This document shows positions 23,961 through 33,400 of a DNA stretch of 64,000 bases, piece after piece. Source of the stretch: Microbacterium aurugineum (lineage in GTDB: Bacteria; Actinomycetota; Actinomycetes; Actinomycetales; Microbacteriaceae); assembly GCF_023101205.1 (NCBI RefSeq), contig NZ_CP078078.1, positions 3,047,411 to 3,111,410 of the forward strand, written 5' to 3'. Positions within the stretch are counted from its first letter, which is position 1. Every line of letters starts with the position of its first letter. A program made the position numbers and the translations under genes. The notes below the pieces were generated by a model that saw only the letters and a program-made list of their open reading frames with translations, was not told the DNA's origin and did no database searches.

Positions 23961-24583
23961 CCCCGGCCGTCTTCTCGCACGGCGACCTCCGCCTGTACCT
24001 GCTGTCGCTCCTCGCCGAGGCGCCGCAGCACGGCTACGGCATCATCCAGTCGCTCACCGACCGCACCGGCGGCACCTACACGCCCAGCGCCGGGACCATC
24101 TACCCGCGCCTGGCGAAGCTCGAGGAGGAGGGCCTGGTCACGAAGACCGTCGACGGCCGCACCACGATCTACTCGATCACCGAAGCCGGCCGCGCGGAGC
24201 TCGCCTCGCGGGAGGGTGACCTCGCCGGGATCGAGGCCGGGATCACGGACTCCGTGCGCCTGATCGCCAGTGAAGTGCGCCAGAGCGTCCAGGACGCGAT
24301 GAAGAGCCTCCGCGCCGACCTCGCCGCTGCCGAGAAGGGTGAACGCTCGGCCGCGAAGAGCCGTCCGCGCACGGAGAGCGACGACTCCCGACTCCTCAGT
24401 CGAGAGGAGATGCACCGAGCGGATGCCGTGGTCAACGCTTTCCGCGCCCGGGTGCGGACCGATCTGCGCACCCACCTCGCCAAGGGCGGCACCCTGTCGT
24501 CATCCGTCGTCACCGAGCTCGAGACGGCGCTCGACGAGGCCGCCCGCAACGTGACGGCAGCCCTCAGCGTCCGCGGATCCTGA
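23957..24583 (+). CDS. PadR-family transcriptional regulator
   Basis: A 208-residue regulator. The N-terminal winged helix reads DLRLYLLSLLAEAPQHGYGI, TPSAGTIYPRLAKLEEEGLV and TIYSITEAGRAEL, the standard PadR pattern; the C-terminal half is helical and charged and may form a dimer arm. The ATG lies inside the stop of the DUF4097 gene (ATGA). It probably represses its own operon by binding the long dyad at 23056-23099. The effector is unknown. Confidence 0.92.
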   Translation: MTPAVFSHGDLRLYLLSLLAEAPQHGYGIIQSLTDRTGGTYTPSAGTIYPRLAKLEEEGLVTKTVDGRTTIYSITEAGRAELASREGDLAGIEAGITDSVRLIASEVRQSVQDAMKSLRADLAAAEKGERSAAKSRPRTESDDSRLLSREEMHRADAVVNAFRARVRTDLRTHLAKGGTLSSSVVTELETALDEAARNVTAALSVRGS

Positions 24584-24607
24584 CCCCGCACCCCCCCCAC
24601 CGATGCT

Positions 24608-24685
24608 CGACACCCCCTCTGATCGTCGACGCCCCCTCGCATTCCCGGGAATGCGAGGGGGCGTCGACGGTCAGGAGGGGTGTCG
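24608..24685. terminator. 78-bp palindrome between convergent genes
   Basis: The two 39-base arms (24608-24646 and 24647-24685) pair at all but three positions with no loop, centred on TTCCC/GGGAA. The element lies between the padR stop (24583) and the stop of the stress-protein gene (24691), so it can end both transcripts. It shares the 15-mer TCGACACCCCCTCTG (24607-24621) with the element at 6703-6785, pointing to a repeat family. A cruciform or nuclease-resistant RNA end is possible. Confidence 0.75.
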
Positions 24686-24690
24686 CCGCG

Positions 24691-25233
24691 TCACTCCGGC
24701 CAGATCTCCTTCTGGTCATCGGGCACCATCTCACCGAGGGGCACGACCAGGATCGAGCGATGCTGCCGGTGGGCGAGGCGCGCTGCGACCGAGCCGGTGA
24801 AGAACTCCCTGATCGATTCGCCGATGCCGCGCTTGCGCGTGCCGACGACGATCAGCTGCGCATCCAGCTTGTTGGCGAGTTGCTTGATCGCCAGGGCCGG
24901 ATCCCCGACGAGCTGGCGGGCGGTCCAGGTGATGTCCGCGCCCGCGAGCAACCTCGCAGCCTCGGCCTCGACCGCCTCGAACTCCGCGGCACCCGCATCG
25001 AAGTTGATGTCGATCGGCGCCGAGTGCACGTACCCGTCCGGGTCTTCGTAGGTCACGAAACGCGTGACATCGACGTGCGCGACGACGAGCGGCGCACTCA
25101 GCAGACGCGCGTATCTCACGGCCTCATCGACCACGTGTCGGTCCTGGCCCGGTTGCATGCCGACGATGACGGCTTTCTGCAATGCCGCGTTCTGTGCGGC
25201 CTCGTCGGACGGAGTGGAGGTGTCGTCGGTCAT
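24691..25233 (-). CDS. Universal stress protein (UspA family)
   Basis: A 180-residue single-domain UspA-like protein. It has KAVIVGMQPGQDRHVVDEAV at the start and the ATP-loop signature VVGTRKRGIGESIREFFTGSV (G-x2-G-x9-G-S/T type) near residue 135. Residues about 60-75 hold a small insert (TYEDPDGYVHSAP). It probably binds ATP and helps under stress. The ATG at 25233 has AAGGGA upstream; an in-frame GTG at 25251 would add six residues. It converges with padR across the long palindrome. Confidence 0.9.
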   Translation of the reverse strand: MTDDTSTPSDEAAQNAALQKAVIVGMQPGQDRHVVDEAVRYARLLSAPLVVAHVDVTRFVTYEDPDGYVHSAPIDINFDAGAAEFEAVEAEAARLLAGADITWTARQLVGDPALAIKQLANKLDAQLIVVGTRKRGIGESIREFFTGSVAARLAHRQHRSILVVPLGEMVPDDQKEIWPE

Positions 25234-25383
25234 GAAGATCGTTCCCTTCACCGGTCTGGCTTAGGCCAGAGCGTCTTACCCGCGTGCTATTCTGAATGCT
25301 ACTCTTACCGGCTTCAGGCCGGTGTCGTGAAAAATGCCGCGGGCCTCGAATCCCGCCGCTTAACTCGTGAGGGGGTCTCGCGC

Positions 25384-25569
25384 ATGGGCCGTGGCCGTCA
25401 GAAGGCGAAACACACCAAGATCGCCCGCGAACTCAAGGCGTACAGTCCGTCGGTGAACTACTCCGCTCTCGAGCGCGAGCTGGGTCACCCGACCGACGAA
25501 GACGCATATGTCGACAAGTGGGCGGATGACTATGCCGACGAAGACGAGGACGAACTAGAGAAGGCCTGA
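25384..25569 (+). CDS. DUF3073 family small protein
   Basis: A 61-residue protein starting MGRGRQKAKHTKIARELKAY and ending in an acidic tail (DEDEDELEKA), the standard form of DUF3073, a family nearly confined to Actinobacteria. The function is unknown. GAGGGGG lies 9 bp before the ATG and a good terminator follows. The open frame extends far upstream, but the family's conserved start fixes the ATG here. Confidence 0.93.
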   Translation: MGRGRQKAKHTKIARELKAYSPSVNYSALERELGHPTDEDAYVDKWADDYADEDEDELEKA

Positions 25570-25586
25570 CCGCCTGATCTGTTTCG

Positions 25587-25611
25587 AACACCCGCAGGCC
25601 ATGCGGGTGTT
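25587..25611 (+). terminator. Rho-independent terminator after DUF3073 gene
   Basis: AACACCCGCA and TGCGGGTGTT form a perfect 10-bp stem with a 5-base loop, followed by TCGT after the T-rich end of the stem. It starts 18 bp after the stop. Confidence 0.85.
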
Positions 25612-25698
25612 TCGTCATGCCCGCCGTCTGTGAGGTGATCCTCGGCGACGGAGCGCTGTCCGTCATGCGCGGGTGTCGGCACCTGAGAAGATCTCCTC

Positions 25699-26520
25699 AT
25701 GGCCCGCGTCGTCGCCCTCTACCGTCACCCGATCAAGGGGCTCACCCCCGAGCGCCGCGACGCCCTGACCGTGCAAACCGACGGCCGGATCGCCGGAGAC
25801 CGCGTTCTGGCGTTCCGGTTCGCGGATGCCGCCGTGCCGGAAGACCGGGACGGCCTGGACTATTGGCCCAAATCCAAGGGACTCGCACTCCAGGACTTCC
25901 CCGCTCTCGCCGCCCTGCGCACCGGATACGACGACGAGACACGGCGCGTGCGGATCGAACACTCCGGCACGGTGCTCGTCGAGGCAGGACTCGACGACGA
26001 TGGTCGGCGCGAGCTGACCGCAGCCGTGACCGAGTTCGTCCTGGCGAGCCCCGAAGGCCGTCGCCTCCGGCGACCAGGTCGACTCCCGCTCGTGCTCGTC
26101 GGCGATGGGGAGACCTCGCGCTTCCAGGATCGTCCGCGCGGCTACGTCTCGGTGCATGGCCGGGGCAGCGTGCACGCACTGGGTGAAGCCCTCGGGATGA
26201 GCGTCGACGACCGACGCTTCCGTTCCAACGTGGTGATCGACGACAGTGCACCCTGGAGCGAGCTCGACTGGACGGGGGAGGTCCGCGTCGGCGGCGTCGT
26301 CTTCCAGGCAGCCGGGCCCATCGTGCGGTGCCTCGCGACCCATGCGAACCCGGACACCGGCGTGCGGGATGCCAAGGTGCTCACGACCCTCACGGGCTCC
26401 TTCGCGCAGCCGGAGCCGACCCTCGGACGCCTGCTCCTCCCCTGCCGGACACCGTCGGATCACGGCCAGCTTCACGCGGGCGGCGTGATCCGCGTCGGCG
26501 ACGAGGTCCGCGCGGGGTGA
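25699..26520 (+). CDS. MOSC domain protein
   Basis: A 273-residue protein. The N-terminal MOSC_N-like barrel contains YRHPIKGLTPERRDAL, and the C-terminal MOSC domain has RRFRSNVVIDDSAPWSELDW, then PIVRCLATHANPDTG with the conserved cysteine. MOSC proteins bind molybdenum cofactor through that cysteine, as in YiiM or mARC-type N-hydroxylamine reductases. No partner reductase is encoded next to it. The ATG follows GAAGATCTCCTC, a weak binding site. Confidence 0.88.
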   Translation: MARVVALYRHPIKGLTPERRDALTVQTDGRIAGDRVLAFRFADAAVPEDRDGLDYWPKSKGLALQDFPALAALRTGYDDETRRVRIEHSGTVLVEAGLDDDGRRELTAAVTEFVLASPEGRRLRRPGRLPLVLVGDGETSRFQDRPRGYVSVHGRGSVHALGEALGMSVDDRRFRSNVVIDDSAPWSELDWTGEVRVGGVVFQAAGPIVRCLATHANPDTGVRDAKVLTTLTGSFAQPEPTLGRLLLPCRTPSDHGQLHAGGVIRVGDEVRAG

Positions 26521-26605
26521 GCAGGATCCGCGACCGCATGCCGTCGTGATGTCAGCGCTCCCTTTGGCGAGGCCAGCTTGCGCCGAGTTGTCGTCATCCC
26601 AGGCT

Positions 26606-26619
26606 TGTGAGCGCAAACA
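26606..26619 (+). promoter_or_regulatory. LacI-type operator TGTGAGCGCAAACA
   Basis: The 14-mer is the inverse of TGTTTGCGCTCACA. Near-copies lie at 35724-35739 and 37727-37740 upstream of the two glycosidase genes. It is 96 bp before the sugar-binding lipoprotein start. The LacI protein encoded at 37804-38838 is the likely binder. Confidence 0.75.
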
Positions 26620-26714
26620 TTTTCTGATTTGATGTGCTTGTGATCGACGACGCTCCGGCGTCAGCCCCGGCCCAGGGCGGTCCGCATGAACCTGACCTCG
26701 AAGAGGAGAACAGC

Positions 26715-28028
26715 ATGGCAATCACCCCTCGCTTCACCCGCACCGCCGCGATCGTCGCGGTGGGCGCGGTGTCGGCCTTCGGCCTCGCCGCGTGCTCATC
26801 CGGCGATTCCGGTGAGAGCAGCGCCGGCGGCGACCCCGTCACCATCGAGTACCTGCACCGCCTCCCCGATGGCGAAGGGATGACCCCCACCTCGGAGATC
26901 GTCGAGCGCTGGAACGCCGATCACCCCGACATCCAGGTGAAGGCGACGAAGTTCGACGGCAAGTCGAGCGACATGATCCTCAAGCTCGAGACCGACGTGA
27001 AGGCCGGCAACGGTCCCTGCCTCGCGCAGACCGGGTACTCCGAGGTGCCGCAGCTGTTCGTCAAGGGACTGCTGCAAGACGTCGCGGACGAGGCCAAGAA
27101 GTACGAAGACGACTTCTCGGCCGGGGCCTTCAGCGGCATGAAGGTCGGCGACGCGATCGTGGGCCTCCCGCAGGACACCGGCCCCCTCGTGTACTTCTAC
27201 AACGAGGCCGAGTTCACGGCGCTGGGCCTCGATGCCCCGAAGACGCTGGACGATCTCACGGCCGACTCCGCCACGGCGACGGCCGCAGGCAAGTACGTCA
27301 CCGCCTTCACGCCCGACGAGGCGCAGAACTGGCTCTCCGCCCAGTCGGCCGCGGCCGGGGACACCTGGTTCACCACCGCCGGCGACGAGTGGAAGGTCGA
27401 TGCCGAGGGCGACGGCTCCGAGCGTGTGGCCGCATTCTGGCAGGGACTGCTCGACAGCAAGCAGACGCTCGCGACCGAGCGCTGGGGCGAAGGCTTCACC
27501 GCCGCGCTCAACGACGGCAGCCTCATCGGCCATGTCGGAGCCGCGTGGGAGGCCGGGTTCCTCCTCGACTCGCTCGACGGCACCCCGGCCGAAGGACAGT
27601 GGCGTGTGGCTCAGCTCCCCGACTTCGGCGCCGGCGCGATGAGCGGCCCCGACGGCGGCTCCGGCGTCTCCGTGATGAAGGGATGCGAGCACCCCGCCGA
27701 GGCCATGGAGTTCAACGCCTGGTTCAACACGCAGGTCGACGACCTCGCCTCCCAGGGCCTCGTCGTCGCCGCCAAGGGCGACGTGGAGACCCCCGAGAAG
27801 ATGCTCCGTCAGTTCGGCGGTCAGGATGTGCTCGCCGAACTCGGCACGGCGACCGAGAACCTGAACCCCGACTTCCCGTACGCCCCGGGCTTCTCGACGC
27901 TGTCGAAGATGAACGAGACCGCCGCGGCCGCCGTCGCCGGCACGGCGACGGTCGCCGACATCTTCACCACTGCGCAGGACACCGCCGTGGCCTCGCTGAA
28001 GGATCTCGGACTCCCGGTCGCGGAGTGA
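26715..28028 (+). CDS. Extracellular sugar-binding lipoprotein of the O-glycan locus
   Basis: A 437-residue family-1 solute-binding protein. A signal sequence ends in a lipobox with Cys27 (GLAAC). Characteristic parts are VGLPQDTGPLVYFYNEAEF, WEAGFLLDSL and VSVMKGCEHPAEAMEF. The ATG at 26715 is preceded by GAGGAGAA. It is the first gene of an importer with two permeases and no ATPase. Its operator matches those of the GH101 and GH35 genes, so the cargo may be a galacto-oligosaccharide such as the Gal-GalNAc disaccharide; that is inference. Confidence 0.93.
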   Translation: MAITPRFTRTAAIVAVGAVSAFGLAACSSGDSGESSAGGDPVTIEYLHRLPDGEGMTPTSEIVERWNADHPDIQVKATKFDGKSSDMILKLETDVKAGNGPCLAQTGYSEVPQLFVKGLLQDVADEAKKYEDDFSAGAFSGMKVGDAIVGLPQDTGPLVYFYNEAEFTALGLDAPKTLDDLTADSATATAAGKYVTAFTPDEAQNWLSAQSAAAGDTWFTTAGDEWKVDAEGDGSERVAAFWQGLLDSKQTLATERWGEGFTAALNDGSLIGHVGAAWEAGFLLDSLDGTPAEGQWRVAQLPDFGAGAMSGPDGGSGVSVMKGCEHPAEAMEFNAWFNTQVDDLASQGLVVAAKGDVETPEKMLRQFGGQDVLAELGTATENLNPDFPYAPGFSTLSKMNETAAAAVAGTATVADIFTTAQDTAVASLKDLGLPVAE

Positions 28029-28056
28029 GTCGGCGAGAAGGCATCATCGGATGATC

Positions 28057-28094
28057 GACGGCGGAGTGCACGCACAATCGTGCACTCCGCCGTC
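28057..28094 (+). terminator. Intercistronic hairpin between binding protein and permease genes
   Basis: GACGGCGGAGTGCACG (28057-28072) pairs perfectly with 28079-28094 around CACAAT. It stands 28 bp after the binding-protein stop and 24 bp before the permease start. Such hairpins partially end transcription or protect the upstream mRNA, so that the binding protein is made in excess. Confidence 0.7.
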
Positions 28095-28118
28095 GTCTTG
28101 AGGTCGAGAGGCGACACC

Positions 28119-29096
28119 ATGGTCACAGTGACCGAAACACGAGGCGCGACTTCGGCACCGGCGCCGCGCATCCCCGCGGACCCCACCCGCCGACGGCGGT
28201 TCGGGACCCGACGCGAGGGTCTCACGGGATGGCTGTTCATGACGCCGTTCGCCGTGCTCTTCGTGCTGGTCTTCCTGGTGCCGATCATCGTGTCGATCCG
28301 GTCGTCGTTCTTCGCGCAGGTTCCGGCGGGAGGCGGCCTCTACGGCGGCGGCGAACTCGTCGATACGTTCGTCGGCCTCGAGAACTTCGTCACCGCGGCG
28401 ACCAACGGCGCCTTCTGGACGGGGATGGGGCGTGTGGTCCTCTACGCCGCCCTGCAGATCCCGGTGATGATCCTGCTGGCACTCGGTCTCGCCCTGCTGC
28501 TGGACTCCTTCATCGTGCGCCGCCCCACGCTCTTCCGGCTCTCGTTCTTCCTCCCCTACGCGGTTCCCGGCATCATCGCCGCCATGATGTGGCTCTACCT
28601 CTACACACCCGAGGTCTCGCCCTTCCTGCCCTTCCTCCCGGAGGGCACCGACTTCATGGCCCCGGGCACGATCCTGTTCTCGATGGCGAACATGACGACC
28701 TGGACTTACACGGGCTACAACATGCTGATCTTCCTGTCGGCGCTGCAGGCCGTTCCGCGCGACCTCTACGAAGCGGCTCGTCTCGACGGGGCCTCCGGCT
28801 TCCAGATCTCGATGCGCATCAAGGTGCCGCTCGTGCGCGGGGCCGCCCTCCTCGCCGTGCTGCTGTCGATCATCGGCACCATCCAGCTGTTCAACGAGCC
28901 GGTCGTGCTGCAGGCCGCGAACTCGTGGATGGGCAAGGACTTCACACCGATGATGCTCACCTACAACACGATGATGGGCGAGATCTCGCCGTCCGGCAGC
29001 GGTCCGGCCTCCGCCTACTCCCTGCTCATGGCTCTGATCGCGGGTGTGCTCGCGATCGTGTACGCGCTGCTCCAGCGCCGGAAGGGCGACGCATGA
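28119..29096 (+). CDS. Sugar ABC transporter permease (MalF/CUT1 type)
   Basis: A 325-residue permease with six helices starting at LFMTPFAVLFVLVFLVPII. The EAA loop is YEAARLDGASGFQISMRI near residue 225. The ATG at 28119 follows GAGAGG. Its stop overlaps the start of the second permease (ATGA, 29093-29096). With it and the lipoprotein at 26715 it forms a carbohydrate importer that must borrow an ATPase from elsewhere in the genome. Confidence 0.93.
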   Translation: MVTVTETRGATSAPAPRIPADPTRRRRFGTRREGLTGWLFMTPFAVLFVLVFLVPIIVSIRSSFFAQVPAGGGLYGGGELVDTFVGLENFVTAATNGAFWTGMGRVVLYAALQIPVMILLALGLALLLDSFIVRRPTLFRLSFFLPYAVPGIIAAMMWLYLYTPEVSPFLPFLPEGTDFMAPGTILFSMANMTTWTYTGYNMLIFLSALQAVPRDLYEAARLDGASGFQISMRIKVPLVRGAALLAVLLSIIGTIQLFNEPVVLQAANSWMGKDFTPMMLTYNTMMGEISPSGSGPASAYSLLMALIAGVLAIVYALLQRRKGDA

Positions 29097-30013
29097 CCAC
29101 CACGCGCCTCCTCACCACCGCGACGTCATCACGACGACGCCCCCGCCGGCCGCGCGACGCGGATGCACCACCGCCGTCGATCGCTCCCACCCCCGTCGCA
29201 CGCGCATTCGGCATCACCGCCCTCGTCGTCGCGACGCTGTACTTCCTCGTCCCGGTGTACTGGCTCATCGTCGCGTCGACGAAGAACAACACCGACCTCA
29301 CCTCGACCTTCGGCTTCTGGTTCGCCGACGGCAACCTCGCCGCCAACTACAGCAGCCTGATGGACTGGACCCAGGGCCTGTTCTGGCGCTGGGTCGGCAA
29401 CTCGATGTTTTACTCCGTGAGCGCCGGCGTCATCGGCACACTGTTCGCCGTGATGGCCGGCTACGCGATCGCGAAGTTCGCGTTCCCCGGCAAACGCCTC
29501 GCCGTCGGGGTCATCATGGCCGGGCTCCTGCTGCCGGTCGCGCTGCTGACCGTGCCGCTGTACATCGAGTTCCAGGCACTCGGCCTGACCAACACCGTCT
29601 GGGCGATCATCATCCCCTCGGCGGTGTCGCCGTTCGGCGTCTTCCTCGGAATGGTCTACGCGCAGTCGTCGGTGCCGACCGAACTGCTGGAGGCGGCCCG
29701 CATCGACGGCGCCGGAGAGGCCCGCATCTTCTTCACGATCGTGATGCGCCTGCTGGGGCCCGCGATGGTGACGATCTTCCTGTTCATCTTCGTGGCCACG
29801 TGGAACAACTTCCTGCTGCCACTGATGATGATCTCCAGCCAAGATCTGAAGCCCGTGACGCTCGGCCTGTACGGCATGGTGAGCTACTTCGCCCCCGACA
29901 AGGGAGCCGTCATGCTCGGCGCCCTGCTCGGTGTCATCCCGCTCGTGCTGCTGTTCTTCGCCCTACAGAAGTACTGGCGTTCCGGGCTCGCCGCCGGCGC
30001 CGTGAAGGGCTGA
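29093..30013 (+). CDS. Sugar ABC transporter permease (MalG/CUT1 type)
   Basis: A 306-residue permease. An arginine- and proline-rich N-terminal arm precedes the first helix (ITALVVATLYFLVPVYWLIV). The EAA loop is LEAARIDGAGEARIFFTI. It closes with AGAVKG, the usual MalG-type end. It overlaps the previous permease gene by 4 bp. It is the last gene of the importer operon and converges with a toxin-gene remnant 6 bp away. Confidence 0.93.
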   Translation: MTTTRLLTTATSSRRRPRRPRDADAPPPSIAPTPVARAFGITALVVATLYFLVPVYWLIVASTKNNTDLTSTFGFWFADGNLAANYSSLMDWTQGLFWRWVGNSMFYSVSAGVIGTLFAVMAGYAIAKFAFPGKRLAVGVIMAGLLLPVALLTVPLYIEFQALGLTNTVWAIIIPSAVSPFGVFLGMVYAQSSVPTELLEAARIDGAGEARIFFTIVMRLLGPAMVTIFLFIFVATWNNFLLPLMMISSQDLKPVTLGLYGMVSYFAPDKGAVMLGALLGVIPLVLLFFALQKYWRSGLAAGAVKG

Positions 30014-30019
30014 TCTTGG

Positions 30020-30298
30020 TCAGTCGGATGTGACAGGCACCTCGACGGTGCAGTGACCGGAGGCTGCGCGCGCCAGCCTCCGGTCATGCGTGAGCAGCGT
30101 GCACCCGAACACGCTCGCGAGCGCGACAGAGGCCGCGTCATAGGCCGTCACGTTCCGGCGCAGCGCCAGCACGTGCGGGACGAGCGGCAGCGTGGGGTGC
30201 AGCTCGACGCGGAGCCGCGCGAGGTCGATGGCCGCAGCCTCGAGCGCGGCCAGGAGTTCCGGCACAGTGGGGCGGGACGCGATGAGCGCCAGCTCAGA
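30020..30298 (-). pseudogene. 5'-truncated PIN-domain (VapC-like) toxin remnant
   Basis: The frame encodes a clear VapC C-terminal half: NVTAYDAASVALASVFGCTLLTHDRRLARAA, with the catalytic aspartates of T-x-Y-D and T-x-D. The N-terminal strand holding the first acidic residue (usually M-x-V-x-D) is missing, because an in-frame TGA at 30299-30301 closes the frame after about 93 codons where about 130 are usual. No antitoxin gene is adjacent. I therefore call it a decayed toxin gene. Translation from an internal GTG would give an inactive 80-residue protein. Confidence 0.7.
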
Positions 30299-30410
30299 TC
30301 ATCCTGATCCCCAGGGTGCGCTCGCCGCGCGGCGCCAGAGGGCGGCGGCCGGGGAATCGGTAAACCCGATATCGTCCGCCGTCGTGCAGGACGCTTCTTC
30401 GTGCACACAG

Positions 30411-30447
30411 ACGACCGGCCCGGAGGGGAATCCTCCGGGCCGGTCGT
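30411..30447 (-). terminator. Strong hairpin terminator of the GH101 gene
   Basis: ACGACCGGCCCGGAGG (30411-30426) pairs perfectly with 30432-30447 around GGAAT. On the minus strand it begins 16 bp after the GH101 stop. The 16-bp GC-rich stem should end the 5.2 kb transcript. The region 30299-30410 holds nothing else that I recognise. Confidence 0.8.
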
Positions 30448-30462
30448 GTGTGTGCGGGTCGG

Positions 30463-33400
30463 TCAGCTGTGGCGGCGTCTCCGCAGCCACAGGGCCAGAC
30501 CCAGGCCGATCGCCGCGAGGCCCGCGAACGCCGCGCCCGCCCAGATCGCCCCCTCCGCACCGGTGGAGGCGAGGTCACCGCCACTCCCGGCCGCCGCGGT
30601 CACCGCGAGGTCACCCCGCGCCAGCTCGACGCCCTGCGCATCGGTCGCGACGAGCGCGTGCGCGCCGGCCGGCGTCGCCGCGGGGATCGTGACGGTGGCG
30701 ACGGCATCACCGTCGGCCGAGATCGTCACCTCACCGATGCGGACCGGCTCGGAATGCAGCCACAGCTGCACCAGCGCGTCGGGATCGAATCCGCTCAACT
30801 GCACGGTCAGGCTCGCGCCGGCGACGACCGATCCGATGGCTGCGGTGATGGTCGCCTTCTTCCCCGGCTTCGCCTTCTTGACCTTCAACGGAGCGCTGGC
30901 GAGCTCCGCGCCGGCCGCATCCTGCACGATCACTCGGTGCGTGCCCACCGAGGCGTTCGTCGGGATCAGCAGTCGCGTCGTCAGCGCGCCCTCCGCATCG
31001 ACCGTGGCACCGGTCAGCCGGGCGTCGTCGAGCCAGACCGACACGGTGGACTCCGGAGCGAAGCCCGTGAGCGCGACGCCCACCGTCTCTCCCGCCCGCA
31101 CCGAGTCGGCGTCGAGACCGAGCTTCGGGTCGATCACCGGGTTGCAGCCGCTCAGATCGTCGTCCGGCCGCGTCGCGGGAGCATGACCGCTCTGCGGGGT
31201 CGGCGAACCGTACACGGCCATCTCGGCGACGGCCGCGAACTGCGTGCCCGAGATGGACGACGTGGCGGTCACGCGGATGTAGCGCGCCGTGGTCTCCGCG
31301 AAGTCCACGTCCTGCCACTCGGCGACGTTCTGCCACTCGCCCGAGAAGACGGGCGTGTACGTCTGTCCGTCGGTCGACACCGCGACCTCGTAGCCCTTGA
31401 TCGGACCGTTCTGGTTGGCGCCGCGGCGCAGGTACGAGATGCCGTCCACCTGCTCGGCGGCGCCCAGGTCGAAGGTCAGCACGTGCGGGTACGACGTCGC
31501 CGCCGAACTCCACCGACTGTGCCAGAACGTGCCCGCGTTCCCGTCGAGCATGTTCACGGCCGCACCGTTCTCCCCGGATGTCTCCTCGGAGCTCGCCGTC
31601 ACGGAGATCTGCGCGTTGGGGATGCGAGCCCGTGAGGACACCGACACCTCCTGCGTCGTCACGACCGTGCGCACATCGCAGTCCGCGAGATACGTCGCCG
31701 CGATCCCGATGCCGACCGTCGTGCCCGCGGCCTCCGCCGGCGCGGTGACCAGCCACGTGGTGTCCACGCTGTCCCCGGGCTCGACCTTCTCGAACAGGTT
31801 CGACGAGTCGTCGGCGACCTCGACCGCGTACCCCTCCGGCACCTCGAGCTGCACGCCGATGTTCTCGACGGCGAGGGACTCGCTGTTGGTGAAGGTGGTC
31901 GTGAACACGGTCTGCGCGCCGGGGCTCAGGACGCCCGCCTCCGCAGACACCGTCGCACACGGGGTGCCGCCGGTCGTCGGGCCGAGGTCTGTGACCGTGA
32001 AGTCGTCCAGCACGAAGTCCACGTCCGGTCCCCCGACGCGTTCGAGTCCGACCCAGGTGTAGTCGCCGCATCCGACGATCACATCCTGCGAGAACTCCGC
32101 CGTCTCCAGCGCCTGCGTGATCCCGGTGCGGCTGAGCGTGGTCGAGGTGACCGTGCCGCCCGCCACCGCATCCGTGCCGGTGAGCCAGCGGTATGCGCCG
32201 CTCGCGCCGACCTGGTAGTCGAATCCGATCCGGTACGAGTGCCCCGCCTGCAGCGGAACGAGTGTCGGATCGGTGCGATAGACGACCCCGCTGTTCTCGG
32301 AGTGCGACATGAGCGAGTGGTCGCCGCTCAGCGTCGTATCCACCGCGAGCCCCGCGAGCGCGCCCGCGTCGAACGGCTTGGCGGTGTTGCGCCACTCGCT
32401 GCTCGTGTACGGATCGTGTCGGCGCGAGATGCTCGTGCGCGGGTCGTCGATGCCGTTGGCGTTCCCCTTCACGAACGGGCCCCACCCGGCCTCGTTGCCC
32501 TCGAAGTCGTTCGAGTACACCGTGCCGGCCGCGAACGGTGCGGTCGTGTCGCGCGAGACGCGGGCGTTGTCGATCCGGACCTTCGCGTCACCCTCGACGG
32601 CACCAACGGACACGGTGACCTCACCGGATGCCGGGGCCAGGAACGATGTCGACCCACGCTGGTAGTACTGACCCGCCTTGGAGTCGGCGCGCATGTAGTT
32701 GTACGTCGGAGAGAGGTTCCAGGTGCGCGTCACAGCACCGGAACCGGTGTCGACCGAGACGCTCACGTCGCGGGTCGCAGTCGGATCGATCTGCACCTGC
32801 GCCGAGAACGCGTACCGCTGTCCAGGGGTGAGGCCGGTCACGGTCTGCGAGATCGACGAGGCGGCCGCACCGAGCACGGCGACGTTGTCGCCCCGGGACT
32901 CGTTCTTCGCGCTGCCGAGGTCGGTGCGCTCGATCGTCACATCGCCCTGGGGATTCCAGACGTCGAGCGAACCGGAGTTGAACCCCGGGTCGTCGAGACC
33001 GGCGTCGTGGTACTCGACCGCCGCGCGCTGGGCACCACCCTGCGGCACCACGACGTAGGCCGTGCCTTCGTCTCCGCTGAGCGTGAGCTCGCCGCCTGCC
33101 GCATTCACGGTGCCGACCTTGACGCGCCCCTGGTCTCCCAGCTCGAACACGTCGAAGGCGGTGTTGCCGCGGAACGCCTCGGTGAGCCCGAACGTCTCCT
33201 CGCCTCCGGACGCCGAATAGAAGTACATCTTGTCGGCGTCGACCGGAGAACCGGCCTCCTCGTTGGAAGACAGCGACTGCCAGGGGAGCAGGTAGGAGTC
33301 ACCCCGCAGCACCGTGGCGCCGTCCATCGTGATGACCCGGGTACTGCCGTCGATGCGGACGGAGACGTCGTCGGTCAGCGTCGCCTCGGCACCTGCCTCG

